Source: Apostichopus japonicus (taxonomy: Eukaryota; Echinodermata; Holothuroidea; Aspidochirotida; Stichopodidae). Taken from it: DNA of 64,000 nt. The notes under the pieces were generated by a model that was not told where the DNA came from, searched no databases, and was given only the letters and a program-made list of their open reading frames with translations. Within the stretch, counting starts at the first letter, position 1, and every line of letters starts with the position of its first letter. Both the position numbers and the translations under genes were made by a program. Shown piece by piece: positions 18,217 through 31,666 of this stretch. Location: NCBI RefSeq assembly GCF_037975245.1, contig NC_092564.1:11618484-11682483 (forward strand), in the 5' to 3' direction.

Positions 18217-20640
18217 AGACAGAACAGTTAAAGGGCATACTGTGACACTCACACCAAAACACCTTTACCATTATACACATGATTAGAATTGAGAAGAAAT
18301 GCAGAGTGGTATAGACCTACACTGTATATTTCTAAGTGGTCTGTCATAGTTTGTTGTTACTATTCCGTTACTCTGATGGCGGATGACGTTGACGATGATT
18401 TTACACAGGCATGAAGAATCCACATTTTGATCAAATTTTGTTTTTCTATGGTGTAATATGGTATAATGCAACTACAATGTATCTGATAGTGGCACTAGGG
18501 TGCTTTCATTGTGAATATTTTCTATAATTAAGATACATGTGCGGTATTGTTCAATTACAAATGATTGATTATCGGATGTGTGGGAAGATCGAGAGGTCCG
18601 AATAGGCTAATATAGATTTTACTGTATTAAATATCCATTGTACTTAAAGCAGATAACAGTCACGTGGCTGTACATAGATATATTGAAGCTATGATTCTAT
18701 CGCAAATTGAATTATTCTATTATTTCTATAACATAATTTCACAGAATTTCGAACTACTTTCAAGTAGACCCAACTATCGACCAATACAATTGTTTTGACA
18801 TGTTGAAGCGCCATGCGAGTTGCGTGACAAATGCTTCAATTTCTACATAGCGCCAACATACTTTTATTGTTCAACCGGATAGACTGCACACGGGTAAGTT
18901 GTTCCATGATGCCAGGCACATGCGTACTTTGAAATGGTACAAATAAAACTGATATCGTTCGATAATTCATTCATTGTTTTTCCTCCATGATTCAACAAAT
19001 ATTTGTGGGTTTCTTTTGTGGCGTCATTGAAGACTTCACGTCGAATATAAAATACAAATCATACGGTACGGAAAACGAAAATCATAACAGAAAATAGTAT
19101 TGAGTTCGCCTTGATTGTGTAGCCCTGTGAATACCGAGATGAAGCTACCACATCTGACATGCGCACTTGAAATTATAAAACAGCGTTTTGAAATACCTTG
19201 TTTTTTTAAAAGGTAAACATCTTTTGCTCCTTTTTTCTTCTTTTTTATTTTTGGTTTGTAACAGTATCTGAGAAGTTCATTACATTTGATCACAAAATGA
19301 CTCATTGTATAGGTTGTGTTAATTTCAATCAAATTGTTTCTTCTCGAGCAAACCTTTCAAAGAGTAAAAGATCTTTTTTAAGTGAATGAATTAACTCTAA
19401 TGTGTATGGTGTGAACTCGTCACAGATACAATTTTATTCCTAAATATAATCATTGGAAAAATTACGATTTTTTGTCGTGGTTCTTTCTTTCTCATTATTT
19501 CATGGTTGCACTGTAAAAGAAGGTTGAAGTACACGATAAACCTGCGGGGCTACGTCTGCGTGTGTGATGAGCGGTTTCATACGTCAGTACTATTGGTATA
19601 TCACATGATCGTTCACATAGGCAGCTGCGATACAGGAATGAGGCGAGTCCATAAAAAAGATTTATTTGTGTGTTTTGATAGCGGGTCTGATAAAGTGGTG
19701 GATGAGGGCACGGTCTTTAAAGGCGGGAAATATTTACTTTAATAGTCCAATATTTGGACGGAGGTGAAAAAACAAAGATATAATCGAAGCAAACTATATC
19801 CATATCGTCATGTTATAACTCAACGTCAGGGCTTGCCTCCTCCACTCCCTTCACATGCCATGACAAATAACCTATATTTAGCTGTAGTTAAAGGATTCCA
19901 CAGCGCTCTACTTTATGAATCACTACTTTTGTCAGTTTCGTCTAACAAAATATAAGCAATTATGTTACTTAAAATAATGGTCGTCGCCATGGGCTCCAAA
20001 GTTTAATATGCCAAAATTGCTCAAAGCGTTTTCTCAAAACTACTTTCAGACATCGTGGAATGGGAACTTGGACACTAAAATATCTCGGTGATTAAGACTA
20101 GAAGTTAGAGAAGGAGTGGCCATTGTTTAACTTTCTGGCATATTTTGGGCCATTATTCTGATGACCTTCAAAGATGTGTTTATGAAGAAATGTCTGGATA
20201 TATTAGATTTTCTATAACTGGCATCACAAATTAACTTCATTTTGTTTTTGCTTTGCCAGTATGGTTCTGCTCTGATAACCACGAGAGCTGTCGAGCGATT
20301 TTATTATTCAGTTTTATTAATCAGAACATAACATATATATGCAGAATGCAGGCATGAAACCAGTGAATATATTCACAAAATGCATAGACGAATTGGCGCT
20401 GTGTTTGAAAATGAATAAAAGGTAACAAAGTTCAAAGCAACAACTATAGCAGTACAAATTGAACGACAATGGAATTTTGTCGTATAAGAACAAAATTCGG
20501 ACTTATCATCCAACAGTTGATTATATGATCTTAGTCATAAAATTTAATAATAATTTAGACAACTTAGGTCTTCTCATACTTACTTAAGGCACAACATTAC
20601 TGTTTATGCATATTTTACGGACAATTGAAAAAAAACTTAC
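18217..20640. other. 3' flank of the complete esterase copy
   Basis: Matches the upstream copy's 3' flank at both ends (about 18217-18470 and 20150-20640). It contains about 1.68 kb (18470-20150) with no counterpart there: an insertion here or a deletion there. AATAAA signals occur at 18942-18947 and 20414-20419, neither close to the stop codon. No other gene recognised. Confidence 0.55.
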
Positions 20641-20737
20641 ACAAGTAATTAATATCCATATACATTTAACTTACGTTTTGAAAGGTACATTATAAGCACT
20701 AGAGTCCGATGACTTGGAGTGACTCGAAAAGCTATAT

Positions 20738-21018
20738 ACATACATACATACATACATACATACACCCATACATACACACATACATACATACATACATACA
20801 TACATACATACATACATACATACATACACACATACATACATACATACATACATACATACATACATACATACATACATACATACATACATACATACATACA
20901 TACATACATACATACATACATACATACATACATACATACATACATACATACATACATACATACATACATACATACATACATACATACATACACATACACA
21001 CATACACACATACATACA
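20738..21018. repeat. CATA tetranucleotide array
   Basis: About 280 bases of CATA repeat with a few CACA variants. Both strands give open Tyr-Ile-His-Thr or Met-Tyr-Val-Cys frames that are by-products of the tetranucleotide. It lies just past the end of the duplicated esterase unit. Confidence 0.95.
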
Positions 21019-24000
21019 TCTGATGAAATAACCGTAGATTTCTATATTTTCATTTCATTTTAAACTGCAAATTAATTGTTACATGAAACAAAATTAAGTA
21101 ATAAACAATCAAACATGACTTTTATTTATATTTATATTTTTTATTTATTTTAATGTCAGGCCGGCAGTGCTTCCATATTTTATTTCGTAGTATAACTATA
21201 CAGAAAATGTTACATCATGTTTCTTACATAAGATCCCGTGTTCCAGCATATGGTCTCAATGAGTACGTCATTCTATGACCGGTATTGCTTCCCTTGAATG
21301 CGTTTCACAGTAACGTAGTCAAGGGTTCACCAATTCTACTATAAGGCACACAATTTTAAGGATATATTTTTGGAGTAAGCCATCCCTTTGTAGTATTAAT
21401 CTTCATTTTTATAGGTTCGTTTATACACGTGTGTACGACATACGTTTGTATGTTTGAAGTTTGACTTACATGGCCTTGCTGTAACAGGGTTTAATATACC
21501 AGCACGACATAAAAAATGCAGCAAGTGATAGAACACACAATGCTGGATTACATGGAAGTTGAGCCTGTTTCTTTTTATGACAAAAGCCATCTGTCTTCAA
21601 TTGTGTATAAAGAAGAATCAGACATACAAGGCTAAAATTTAACAAGCTGAAAAAACCTGTTCCATAGAAGAGAAATCATTTGTCATTTTGATCTTAGATT
21701 CAACTTTCTTTTTACTTTTATTTTAGTCGAACAACTCGAAAACGAGAAGAAAACAAATTCTATAATGCAGACTAAAGGTCGTTTTTAAAACTTCTATGGC
21801 ATGGTAGTCATCAAAACAGGAGATGTTACAGCTAAAAAAAATAATGATCAATTGCGCTGATATGGTTGCATTAGGATCACATACAGAAATTCAAGGTTTT
21901 TAGGACGTGCATAAACCAGTACAGCTATAAAACAAAGTACGGAAGCATGATATTAACAACTTCTCTCATTCAGATGATGACGTGCACGCATGTATGACAA
22001 ACCAACGGGGCTATGACAATAAATTGTCTAATGCGCGTGCTCAAAACAACAAAACTACAGCGCTCTCGCTCATGCATGTCAACGCGTAGTCGACAATTCG
22101 ATAGCGCGTCTATACTAAATTCAATAACGTTATCACGAAGAGGGATAATGTTATCAAATTGAAGTAGCTACGAGAACTTTGCAACCAGTTTCGAGGGAAC
22201 TACAAATATATAGATTATGTTTCATGTTGTAATATAGCTCAGGTTACGCACCACTGGAGACGTTGCACGCAAAACGTTGCTCTTGTATTTGCACTCTAAC
22301 AAGCATTCGAGAACGCCTTCTCGGGATTTTTTGTTTTGCGTTGAACTTCATGTGTTGGGAGGGAGAGGGGGGGGGGGGGGGGATTGAGAGGAATGGACAT
22401 AATCTGAGAGTTCTTTTTTACTGTTGGAAGGGTTGTTGAAACTCACAGTGATATAATTGTTATTCCAACGACATATGATATACAATGCTTGCAAATTAAG
22501 AGTGGAGGAGGTGAGAGGAGGGGGGGGGGGGGGAGATACTGACTTCGAGGGAACGTGGGACGTGTGATTTTGATCTGACGGGGCCAACCACAGAATTACA
22601 TACAAAATTCTACACAAAATGAAATATCTGTGCATTCCATACCACAAACCGTTCTGTTATTCAGTATTGTTTACAACAATAGTGCTCTTTTAGTTTATAA
22701 AAAAGAAACGGTAGTCCACTTATCGTCTACGAGAAGAGAAATTCTCAAAATTACAAATAATATATTCATGATCAAATAATGGCACTTCCTTTTTTTATGA
22801 AAGGTGGAACTGATTGGAGGCCTTGTTTCCTGCTCTTCCGGATCCGGCGGCCCTGTTCGTTCCATACGACCTATCCGTATTATAACTTCTATTCTGTTTT
22901 ACACGCAGGTACAACCCTTACAACCTGCCACTTTTCTCATTAAATGTATAGTCATCTAGGGAAGAAAAAAAACTTGAAAAAAAGTTCAACCGCTGGTACT
23001 TGAATACCAGTAACTCTTACCCCGTGTCTTGTATCTAGGTATTGATTGTACCAGCTTAACTTGCCATACAGGCTCCCGACAAGAGAGAAAGCTTGTTAGC
23101 TCTTTATCAATTGTAAACATACTGAACATTTTCGTCTCGTGGTGAAAGTATATAGGACCATACGTGTAGAAATCTATATGCTAAACTTGTGCCAGCATAT
23201 AAAGTCAGTAACATGCGATGCGTTTTGTTATGGTAATAGTCTAGTATACAACAGTGCACCCACGCGTAAATTTTCTGGTACTCGCGAAATTTTCCAAAAA
23301 AAAGAAAGTATTTATGCGGTTCGTGGAACCATATTGTCTCAGCACTGTTTTTTATCCAACCATATATCAAAGGAAGCAATGACTGGCCGAAATGGAAAAC
23401 ACGAAACTTTGAGGAATACTGAGTCAACAGCGCCTAAAACTAGCAATACGTATCATAGGATAAACCACCAAAGCAGACGTACCATGTGCATACGTAGACA
23501 TTGATGTGTTTTTTTACTGACCATGTTTAATGTGATACTCCCGTTTGTCATGAAAGTTGGTAACTCCTTAAGTTTTGTCATGTGGATCGAAGAAAGAATT
23601 CACATGGGCTCACAAGAAACAAACTCACAAATTGTGACCAGACACGCTCGGACTGCAGAATTCGTCTTGATGTGTTTGTTCTCTATTTTTTCTTTAGATA
23701 TGTTGAACCGGTCGTTATTGGTTTGAGGACATAACAATGGTATGAGCTGCCTCAAAAGGTCCATGCACTTTCTGGCAGTCAATGAGTCTAGTAGTTTATA
23801 TAGACACGTTGCATTTTTGTAAACGCTATTCATAAAAGCAAACTTGTAAAAGTAACTTGGCAACGTTCCTATTATACAGAGCATTGATATGTGATATCAT
23901 ACTGAATTCCGTGCACACATGCATAGGCCTAGTTATCGTTGATAGTCAAACATCCTTCTCAGCATGCATGCTGAAAATCATATTTGTGCAAAAGGGAGCA

Positions 24001-24145
24001 TTGTTTGTATTCATTTTACTCGCTTAATTCCGATTCAATGAAATGAGTGATTGCCTTTGGGTTTCAGAGTGTCTATAAAACTGGCCCATATAACCCACTG
24101 TCGAGTTGTTTCCTTATGATCCTAACTCAAACACGTTGGAAAGGC
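21019..24145. other. Intergenic, no gene recognised
   Basis: AT-rich unique sequence with only short chance frames. Two long poly-G tracts (22367-22382 and 22520-22533) about 150 bases apart may mark a decayed small element; I could not find its ends. Confidence 0.5.
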
Positions 24146-24796
24146 CAAGGGCGGCGGAAGCACTTTTATTCTGGGGGGGCACCGACATCAAAGGGCACTT
24201 TGCAAAAATTCGATTGGAATGATACAGCCTTATATTTAGTACCCTTTATAACTCTTATTGTATTATCTTATTTGTGTATACACATCACTCAATCAACGCC
24301 CCCCCCCCCCCCAAGGAAAATATGCATACTAGCACTGCAATATCCAAAGCGCAAATTGGGAAACAAGGAAGTTTTCTTTTGAGACAAAATGAGGTGAAAT
24401 CATGCTAGTTGCTAATGTAGGAATCTTCCGAATTAGAGGGTTTTTTCTTGTTAATATCTTAACAAATTTTTTTCCATTCGAAATAGCTTTGAGTTTGACC
24501 AACAGAAATTCATTACAAGTCACGGGCTTAGCCAGGAATTGCAAAGTTGTATGCACGACTATCTGAGCGGAGCGCCACCATCGGTTGGCGCGGAGCGTAC
24601 TAGAAAATTTTTGGTTTTATAAACCCCTCAGATGGCCGGAAACGGCCCTCCCCGAGTGTTCATTCTGGTTCCCAAGCCTCTTGCTAACTTGAGGCACCTC
24701 AATTTTTATGTAGAAAAAAGGCACATTTTTTAACCTGAGGAAAAGTGGGGGGCACGTGCCCCCTGTGCCCCCCCCCCCCCGGTTCCGCCGCCCTTG
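24146..24796. mobile_element. hAT-type nonautonomous element, 651 bp
   Basis: The terminal inverted repeat CAAGGGCGGCGGAAGC on the left matches the right end read in reverse with one mismatch. Both sides are flanked by a perfect 8-bp duplication GGAAAGGC (24138-24145 and 24797-24804), the target-site length of hAT transposons. The interior has C- and G-homopolymers and no transposase. A second terminus-like sequence (GGGCTTAGCCAGGAATT, near 24523) inside it suggests a composite. A Gly-rich frame on the minus strand is only the poly-C tract translated. Confidence 0.85.
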
Positions 24797-25627
24797 GGAA
24801 AGGCGCGTACACGAGGCCAAACTTTGACCTGCGTTCCTTGTGTTTGGAACAGGATTCAGCAATATGAGAAGACAAGGAGTGGTACACAAGAAAGCGTATG
24901 CGGGGGGGGGGGGGGCAGACTACATCATGTAGGTGCATATACACTATTTTAAATCTCTCATTGCAACCCCTCGGCCTATAGCCCCACATGAAGAGGAAAA
25001 CAGTTAGATTTCTGTCATCAATGGATTATATTATATAATGATATTACTGTTTTCCTTACCTAACAAGCGATGGTCAAGGTGTGCGAAAAACAATAACAAC
25101 TTAAGTCGGGAATAGTTTGGCAAATTTTAGAATCATTTTTAGACATGCAGTAGATTTGATTGTAAGGGCAACGTAGAGATTTCGCAATGTTTATACTTGG
25201 CAAATATATGCAAATTGAACAGAGTGACTTCGTTTAAACAGTGAGACCTGTTTGGTTTCAATTCTGTACCGCAGTTTTGTCTGTATTGTTCATTCACTTT
25301 TCAGTTCATATGCAGTGTAGTATGTCAACGATTATTACAAACACGAAGGTAGCCTACAACTGCATAAATTTTAAATGTTCATATAGATGAATACCAACAG
25401 CCTTTGAAAATTGCCATTTTGTCAGTGTTTTGTGCCTACCAAGCCCGCCGACATTAAACTATATAGAACTGACGAGTCTATAGGATTGTGTTAGATATGC
25501 TAAGCATATACAACAACAGGTTTATTTTAATTTCCGTTTTGTAAGACGGAAATGACTACTTGTAAATGTCATTGTAGGACTTCCTCCTTTGGATTATATA
25601 AATTGAAATGTTTATATTCTCCTTAAA
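24797..25627. other. Intergenic, no gene recognised
   Basis: Unique AT-rich sequence with a 14-base poly-G tract at 24902-24915. Nothing else identified. Confidence 0.45.
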
Positions 25628-25871
25628 AATAAAATTATGGATGTTTTGGTAACAATTAATATACTTCCTAAGATTTGAATGCAACTTAATTAATTATACA
25701 TTCTTTTGTATCACCGGAAATGCAATTTATATTACACGAGGACCATAATTTTAAAGTTATGGATGTTTTCGTAACGATTAATATACTTCCTAAGATTTGA
25801 ATCGAACTTAATTAATTATACATTCTTTTGTATCACCGGAAATTCAATTTACAATAAACGAGGACCTTACT
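25628..25871. repeat. Two-copy tandem duplication, 122-bp unit
   Basis: Two adjacent copies with 122-base spacing (for example TTATGGATGTTTT at 25635 and 25757) differing at a modest number of positions. Each contains CTTCCTAAGATTTGAAT and TTGTATCACCGGAAAT. No coding frame. Confidence 0.85.
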
Positions 25872-25988
25872 TTTCAGGTTCACAAACGGTAACAAGGGAT
25901 AGCCTATGTAAGTGAAATATTTGACCTACACATCTTCCACAGTTTATGAACCTAAAAGCGTGTAGTCAATTACATACCAGATACTCAA

Positions 25989-26045
25989 CAGTGGCGTAGG
26001 CACAAAGGAGAGGTCGGGTGGGAAGGCAAGCCCCCCCCCCCTTCC
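25989..26045 (+). mobile_element. Single end of an hAT-like small element
   Basis: CAGTGGCGTAGGCACAAAGG followed by a poly-C tract resembles the terminus and composition of the element at 52702-53001. No matching right end or target duplication found, so it is a remnant at best. Confidence 0.3.
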
Positions 26046-27149
26046 TTCATCGTGAGTCACGGAAGAAAACTTCCGTCGCGGTTATATTTTTATATATTTT
26101 TTAAAACATAAAGCGCATTCATTAGCACATGTAGGCCTAACTTTCGTTTAGACCTAATTACAGACCAAATTTTATTTTATTAATTATATTCGAAACATTC
26201 CTCAGAATGCATTGAAATTTTCTTCTGGTGAGCATTCAGACCCCTCTACATGGGAGTCGCATTCAAGGACCCCACAAACATACCCTTTCATTCTTAGAAT
26301 TTGGTATCCGCCTCATGTCCCTAAAATGTGGGCAAAAGTTCTTATTGTCACGAATTGATTGGTCAAATTACTAGCTGAATGCGTGCACTATTTTGGACGG
26401 AAAGACACTTTGGATATTGTTGTGTTGGTGCTGATGTGGTCCACAATCCCCTACTTAATGTCGGAACAAGCGAAGATTAAAGAAAATTTTCACTTACTAT
26501 TGAATGCATATAGTTTAATAACGTGTAGAACCAGTGAAGATTAAAAGTAAATTACTTATTATTGTTTGATTAAAGCAATGAAACAGACTCAGCTGCTTTA
26601 AACCCAAGCCGACGCAAACCTGTAAATCCGGTAGTACATCAACATGAACATGTAAATGATGTAACCTGGACCATAACATATCAAGTGAAATATAATTTAC
26701 AGGAAATAATAACTCGTTTACGGTTATTATTTCCAGTACATTACATTGGAGTTAAGTCTTTCAGACTTTTCCTGCTCATCATTCTCCTCTTCACCTTTTC
26801 GTTTTTATCCTCTTTTTTTTTTTTTTTGAATTCGGTATTAGTTTTCGATGTTGCCTTTAAGTTTTAGTCTCGTTCATACGAATGTTTGAAGAATGTATAG
26901 CCAATCTTTTCATTCTCATTCGGCTAAAGCTTTGCTCGTAAGGATATTTTGAATCTGGTATAGTTTCCCTGAATAAGTTGGTAAAGGTTTACATACATGA
27001 CTGTACATTAAGAATTTTTTCTTATTTTCGCTGTAGTATAGAATTTGTCAATTTGATAGTATACGGTATGTATGTTTGCATGGCCGTTCTGTTTATGTAT
27101 CAGTGTTTGGTCACTCACGATATATATATGGAGGAATAGATGACTATAT
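26046..27149. other. Intergenic, no gene recognised
   Basis: AT-rich; contains a small hairpin at 26059-26076 (ACGGAAG, 4-base loop, CTTCCGT) and a poly-T run near 26812-26827. No supported gene. Confidence 0.45.
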
Positions 27150-27555
27150 CATTTGAAGATAATTCGAAGCATATTTTCCGCAGACTCCTCAACATATCTT
27201 ACAGGGACCACATCTCTAATCAAGAAGTGAGGAACAAAATTGGCCAGGCTATCGGGCCCTACGATGACCTCCTCACCATTGTGAAGAAGCGAAAACTGAG
27301 ATGGTATGGCCATGTCACAAGATCGACAGGACTGGCGAAGACGATCCTGCAGGGCACGGTACCGGGAGGAAGAAGGAGAGGCAGACAGAGAAAAAGATGG
27401 GAGGATAACATCCCAGAGTGGACGGGCCTAAAACTGCCTGATGCCCTACGAGAGGCAGAGGACAGGAAGAAGTGGAGAGAAGTAGTTGCGAGGGTCTCTG
27501 TGGCGCCCCTATACGGTCTACCAGACTCCGGGATAGGTGAGGTGAGGTGAATCTG
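27150..27555 (+). mobile_element. 5'-truncated non-LTR retrotransposon (LINE) 3' end
   Basis: Open frame to a stop at 27548-27550 encoding the C-terminal part of a LINE reverse-transcriptase polyprotein: RRLLNISYRDHISNQEV, then RKLRWYGHVTRS and GRRRGRQRKRWEDN, the conserved pattern after the RT domain in many invertebrate LINE ORF2 proteins. No RT catalytic motif remains. GC content is clearly higher than in the flanks. The sequence ends with repeats of GGTGA before returning to AT-rich DNA. Upstream of about 27165 the frame loses similarity, as expected for 5' truncation during target-primed insertion. The lack of internal stops suggests a fairly recent copy. Clade not assigned. Confidence 0.8.
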
Positions 27556-28439
27556 TATAAATATTTTGTTTGGCTCGGTTTATGAAGGTGATAATGCTTA
27601 ACTTAAGCATATTGTTTTTTATTAATTACCTTAGTTTACATATCATCTGCAAGTTGGCATGTTTTGCCTGACTATTACTCATTCTCAGACATGCTGTTAA
27701 CGCTATAACAACAGGAAGGATAAATACATGCCTGGTGTACATAAAATAAACAGCCGTGTTCCGTTAAACCTTTCTACACGTATAGTTCATTGAAACATAC
27801 AAACATTTAAGCCCTCTATATGAAGCTTTACGGTTTATCGGTTAAGAGTTGAGAGGCTCCTATTGTTGTCACTCTTTGAGATATATAATTCAGTCATTTG
27901 ATGGGTATATGAATTCCTACTGTATATGGGTTTATAAATATATAGTGTTGTATGTCGTGTAATGCATAAGATGTTATACACGAACGAAGCCGGCGTCTAT
28001 TGGATATTAAACAGCTTCAAGTATATAGAAACTTCCTGTTATACACTCGCTGCAGTATTTCACATACTATAAATATGATACTCTGTATCATGCATTCAAT
28101 TTGTGTATATATATATACACACCATGGCGTGTATTACACAACCAGTATCATGAATGCAACGTTTTGTACTAAAGCTCCACTGTTAAACCAATGCTCTGTC
28201 TACGACTCTGCTTTATAATAATATAAGTACAACTTGAATTGGCACTAGGCTATAGTATTATTGCGTCTCTTGAGTAAAGGGTTCTATTAGTTTACAGACA
28301 CTGCAGGGTCCGCATTTCCCTCGGGTATATCATGTCTGTTGCTGCTGAGGTTATATTTCTATATCTATTCATTATGTTTCCTCTACTCTCGATCTTCATT
28401 TAGTATTTGAGTTTCTCTCAGATATACATTTTTCTGTTT
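27556..28439. other. Intergenic, no gene recognised
   Basis: AT-rich single-copy-looking sequence; short frames only. Confidence 0.45.
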
Positions 28440-29345
28440 TTCCGGTCGGGTGTATAGTTATGCCTGTTAGGTATTATATTGAGCTGTTTAGTACGGTTAA
28501 CCTCGATAGTTGTAGTTCCATTTGTGTGTTATAGTTCTGCATGTTGGGCATAGGTCAGTCTGTTGTTTTGTTTTGTCTGTCGGGCTGACGACATAACACT
28601 TCTGTCAGTGATGGCGGTTATCGTAGTTCTATTTATTAGTTATGCATAGTCCTCCATAGTCCATGTATCTTCTAGACTATACTGAGTTATTTCTGCCGTA
28701 CTAGCAAACAGTTCTGCCTAAGTTAATTACTTGATCTGTTGGTTATAATTCCGACTGATGGGATATCTAGATCTGCATTTCAATCTGTCATACATAGTTC
28801 TGCTTGTGGTGTAGTTCTTCTCCCTGTTGGTAACGGTTACACGGTTCTTTGCTATAGGCCTGTCCGTTGGTCGTATAGTTCTTCTCCGACGGTACACTGT
28901 TGGTCTCAGTTCTGTATTTGGTCAAGGTTTTGCATGTTTATTATAGAGCTCTGCATGTTTGTCATATAGTTCAGCTATTAGTGAATATTTTTACCTGTCG
29001 GTCAGGGTTATATCCTGTTTGGTGTATAGTCAAGCTCCGCGGTCACAATCACACCTGTCTGTTATAGTTCTGTCTGTTGGTCAACTTCATGCCTGTGTGT
29101 TGGTAGATGTTATGGATTTATTTATAGTTCTGTCTGTTGGTAGATGTTTTGCCTGTTTCTTATAGTTATGTCTGTTGGTCAATGTTATGCCTGTTTGTTA
29201 TATCTCAGTCTGTTGGTCATATAGTTCTGTTGACCGTAGCCTGGCCTCTGTTTATGGCGGTATTGTTTTCTCTGTCAGTCACGGTTATACGCCTGTTTGA
29301 CATTTATCTCTTTCCGTGTTATAGTTCTCTCTGTCGGTCATGGTA
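28440..29345. repeat. Degenerate minisatellite, unit about 38 bp
   Basis: Repeated TATAGTTCTGTCTGTTGGTC and ATGCCTGTTTG segments recur about every 38 bases. They are best preserved around 29060-29220 and increasingly diverged to the left. T-rich on the plus strand. Frames across it are not protein-like. Confidence 0.7.
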
Positions 29346-31666
29346 ATTCCTGTTTCTCTAAGCTTTTCACAGTGCGTCTGTAGTGCCCGTTGGATATACC
29401 TCCTATACTGCATGCGAACACTTCCATTGAGTTGGTTTGTTTTCCACCAGCCCTTATCAGTTCTCCGTCCAGCAAGTTGCTTTTCATTCGAAGCTGGGAG
29501 GAGAAGTGATAAGGAGTCATGGAAAACACGTCTCTTTGACTATGTTACTTCATCTGCAGAGAAGTCGACGGTTGCAGGTACCCACGATGCAGTACGATTA
29601 AGCATCGAGTGATCGTTGAAAAATCAAATCTCATTGATTTCCATGGCCACCCGGACAAGTTATTCGGTTTCCGCCTGACCCGTTGTTACGTTGCATACTA
29701 TTAAGGCACCGATTAGTCGCTTGTCATATATGTATATCCATCTACAAATGGCAGAAAAGAACAAGAGATATTTGTTAAAATACACGCCTCAATATTCTCC
29801 ACATTGTTAATGAGTACTTAAGCGTGATAAGGCGTATGTGACGTATTCGCCTAAGCAGCCAACGTGCCAAGGCAGTCCATTAGCTCTTATTAGCCAACAA
29901 AATTGCAATTAGGCAAATACTTTTAAGAAAAAGGGGAGAAAACACTCAAAATGATAAATGGGGCTGAAGACAGAAAACGACTTTCTCATCTAATAATGAA
30001 GGAGAGATATGAAGATATTAAAACTGTGACAGAGTTGTTTTCTCATAACAACCATACATTTTGGCTCTACTTAGTACACAGAACAGAATTTTGCAGAGTT
30101 GAGTCACCGTAAAACATGTAGCGTCGGTGCTCGAGTATTATTTGGCATTCATAAAGTCTGTGAGTTCATACACTGTGTGATTTATCCTTGACAGTTAATC
30201 GTATATAATATGCATATTTTATTTTTAAGAAAAGTCACCCAAGAAAGAACCTGGGTACGAAAGTCCAAACAACTAACCGACTGATCCGCTCTTAACCCCA
30301 GTCCCATAGCATAGAGACTGTGACTGTGTGATCATTGTCAGGTGTGTATGACGATTCCCTTAGAAGGTGAACAGATACTACACATTATCTTAACCAAAAG
30401 GCCGAGATGTCTTTAACAAAATATAAATGAAAGATATCGAATATATTAAATACTAAAATGAAATGGGCTTACATAGCATATACCCATAGCTCATCTGTTT
30501 ATCAGGTGTCTTACATATGAGCACATAACGTGAACATATTTCTAATTCTGCAATTGCAGTGATAATTTGTCACTTGGTACATGATTTGCCTCGAGCGTAT
30601 CAGCATAACATTATGTTTTAGTACATAAATCAATTTGATTGGTGACGTCTTAGTACTGGTGCGTCCTTTGAGCATGTTGATGACGTTTAGGCTATACGCT
30701 TAATGTAATCATCCGAGGTTTCTATCCCTCAAGGGACTTCAAATTGAATGCGCTAGTTGGTGTTATGTATTTTTCGTTTTCTGTTGAATGAACGGAGCAC
30801 GCGATAGTCAGTAGTGTTATAGAGAAGGCCAACATTATAAATAACGATAAAAGAAGGATTCATCGTAATACTCATAATTACGTCAATTGATGTTTTCCTG
30901 ACTGTTTTGCTTATCAGAATTACAGATGCCTTGCTACAGATGAGTCTTAACTAAGGTGCAGGCCTTATCACAAGATGATTCTGTATTTACAAATGAAACA
31001 CTGCATTTATATGTTGTGAGATGTCAAAGGTCATATCTCTTGCTCTGACGCAAACGTTACACGAGACTACCTCCAGATGGCCTCGAAGTCTGCAGAGTTG
31101 CTGGTAGTAACAACCCTCTTCCATAGTGGCATCAGTAAAGTACACCGAACGAACAATAGAAAAATATGTTGAGTGACATTCCTCGATATACTGCAGTACA
31201 AAGTATTATAAGGGTTGTACGAAGTATATATATTTGCTTTATACTTCAAACAGCTATGTCCATGACAAAAGTAATAGGAATGTATTTCAAACAGAGAGTC
31301 TATAGAGACACCCACGGTTTGTTAACCGTCTTTTTCATCTGTACACAGAAGAAAACAACAAAGTTAAAAATGTATATTTGAACATTATAAGATATGATAT
31401 CCACGACACCGTCCCACCATTCATAATGTTAAAAGATAAAACCGCATTAAAGAGGAGTGTACTATTTGGATTATTGCTAAAGAGTAAGAAATGCAACTTG
31501 ACAAATTTGATAGCTTTAGTCCCCCCCCCCCCCCCCAACAAAAAAAAAGGAAGAAGGAAAGATTCCAAAGAACTCATCCAATGACATTCTTTTGCTGTCT
31601 TAAATCACTTTTCATTCTGATTATTGAGTAAACCGTATAAAGCAAATCAAGTTTGATACGGTATCC
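29346..31666. other. Intergenic, no gene recognised
   Basis: No supported coding region; a long poly-C tract followed by poly-A lies near 31520-31550. Confidence 0.45.

Noticed and set aside
20649-21063. Overlapping long frames of Tyr-Ile-His-Thr and Met-Tyr-Val-Cys repeats on both strands
   Set aside because: By-products of the CATA array.
24617-24989. Minus-strand frames with Gly-rich and Pro-rich segments
   Set aside because: They translate the poly-C/poly-G tracts and termini of the hAT-type element.
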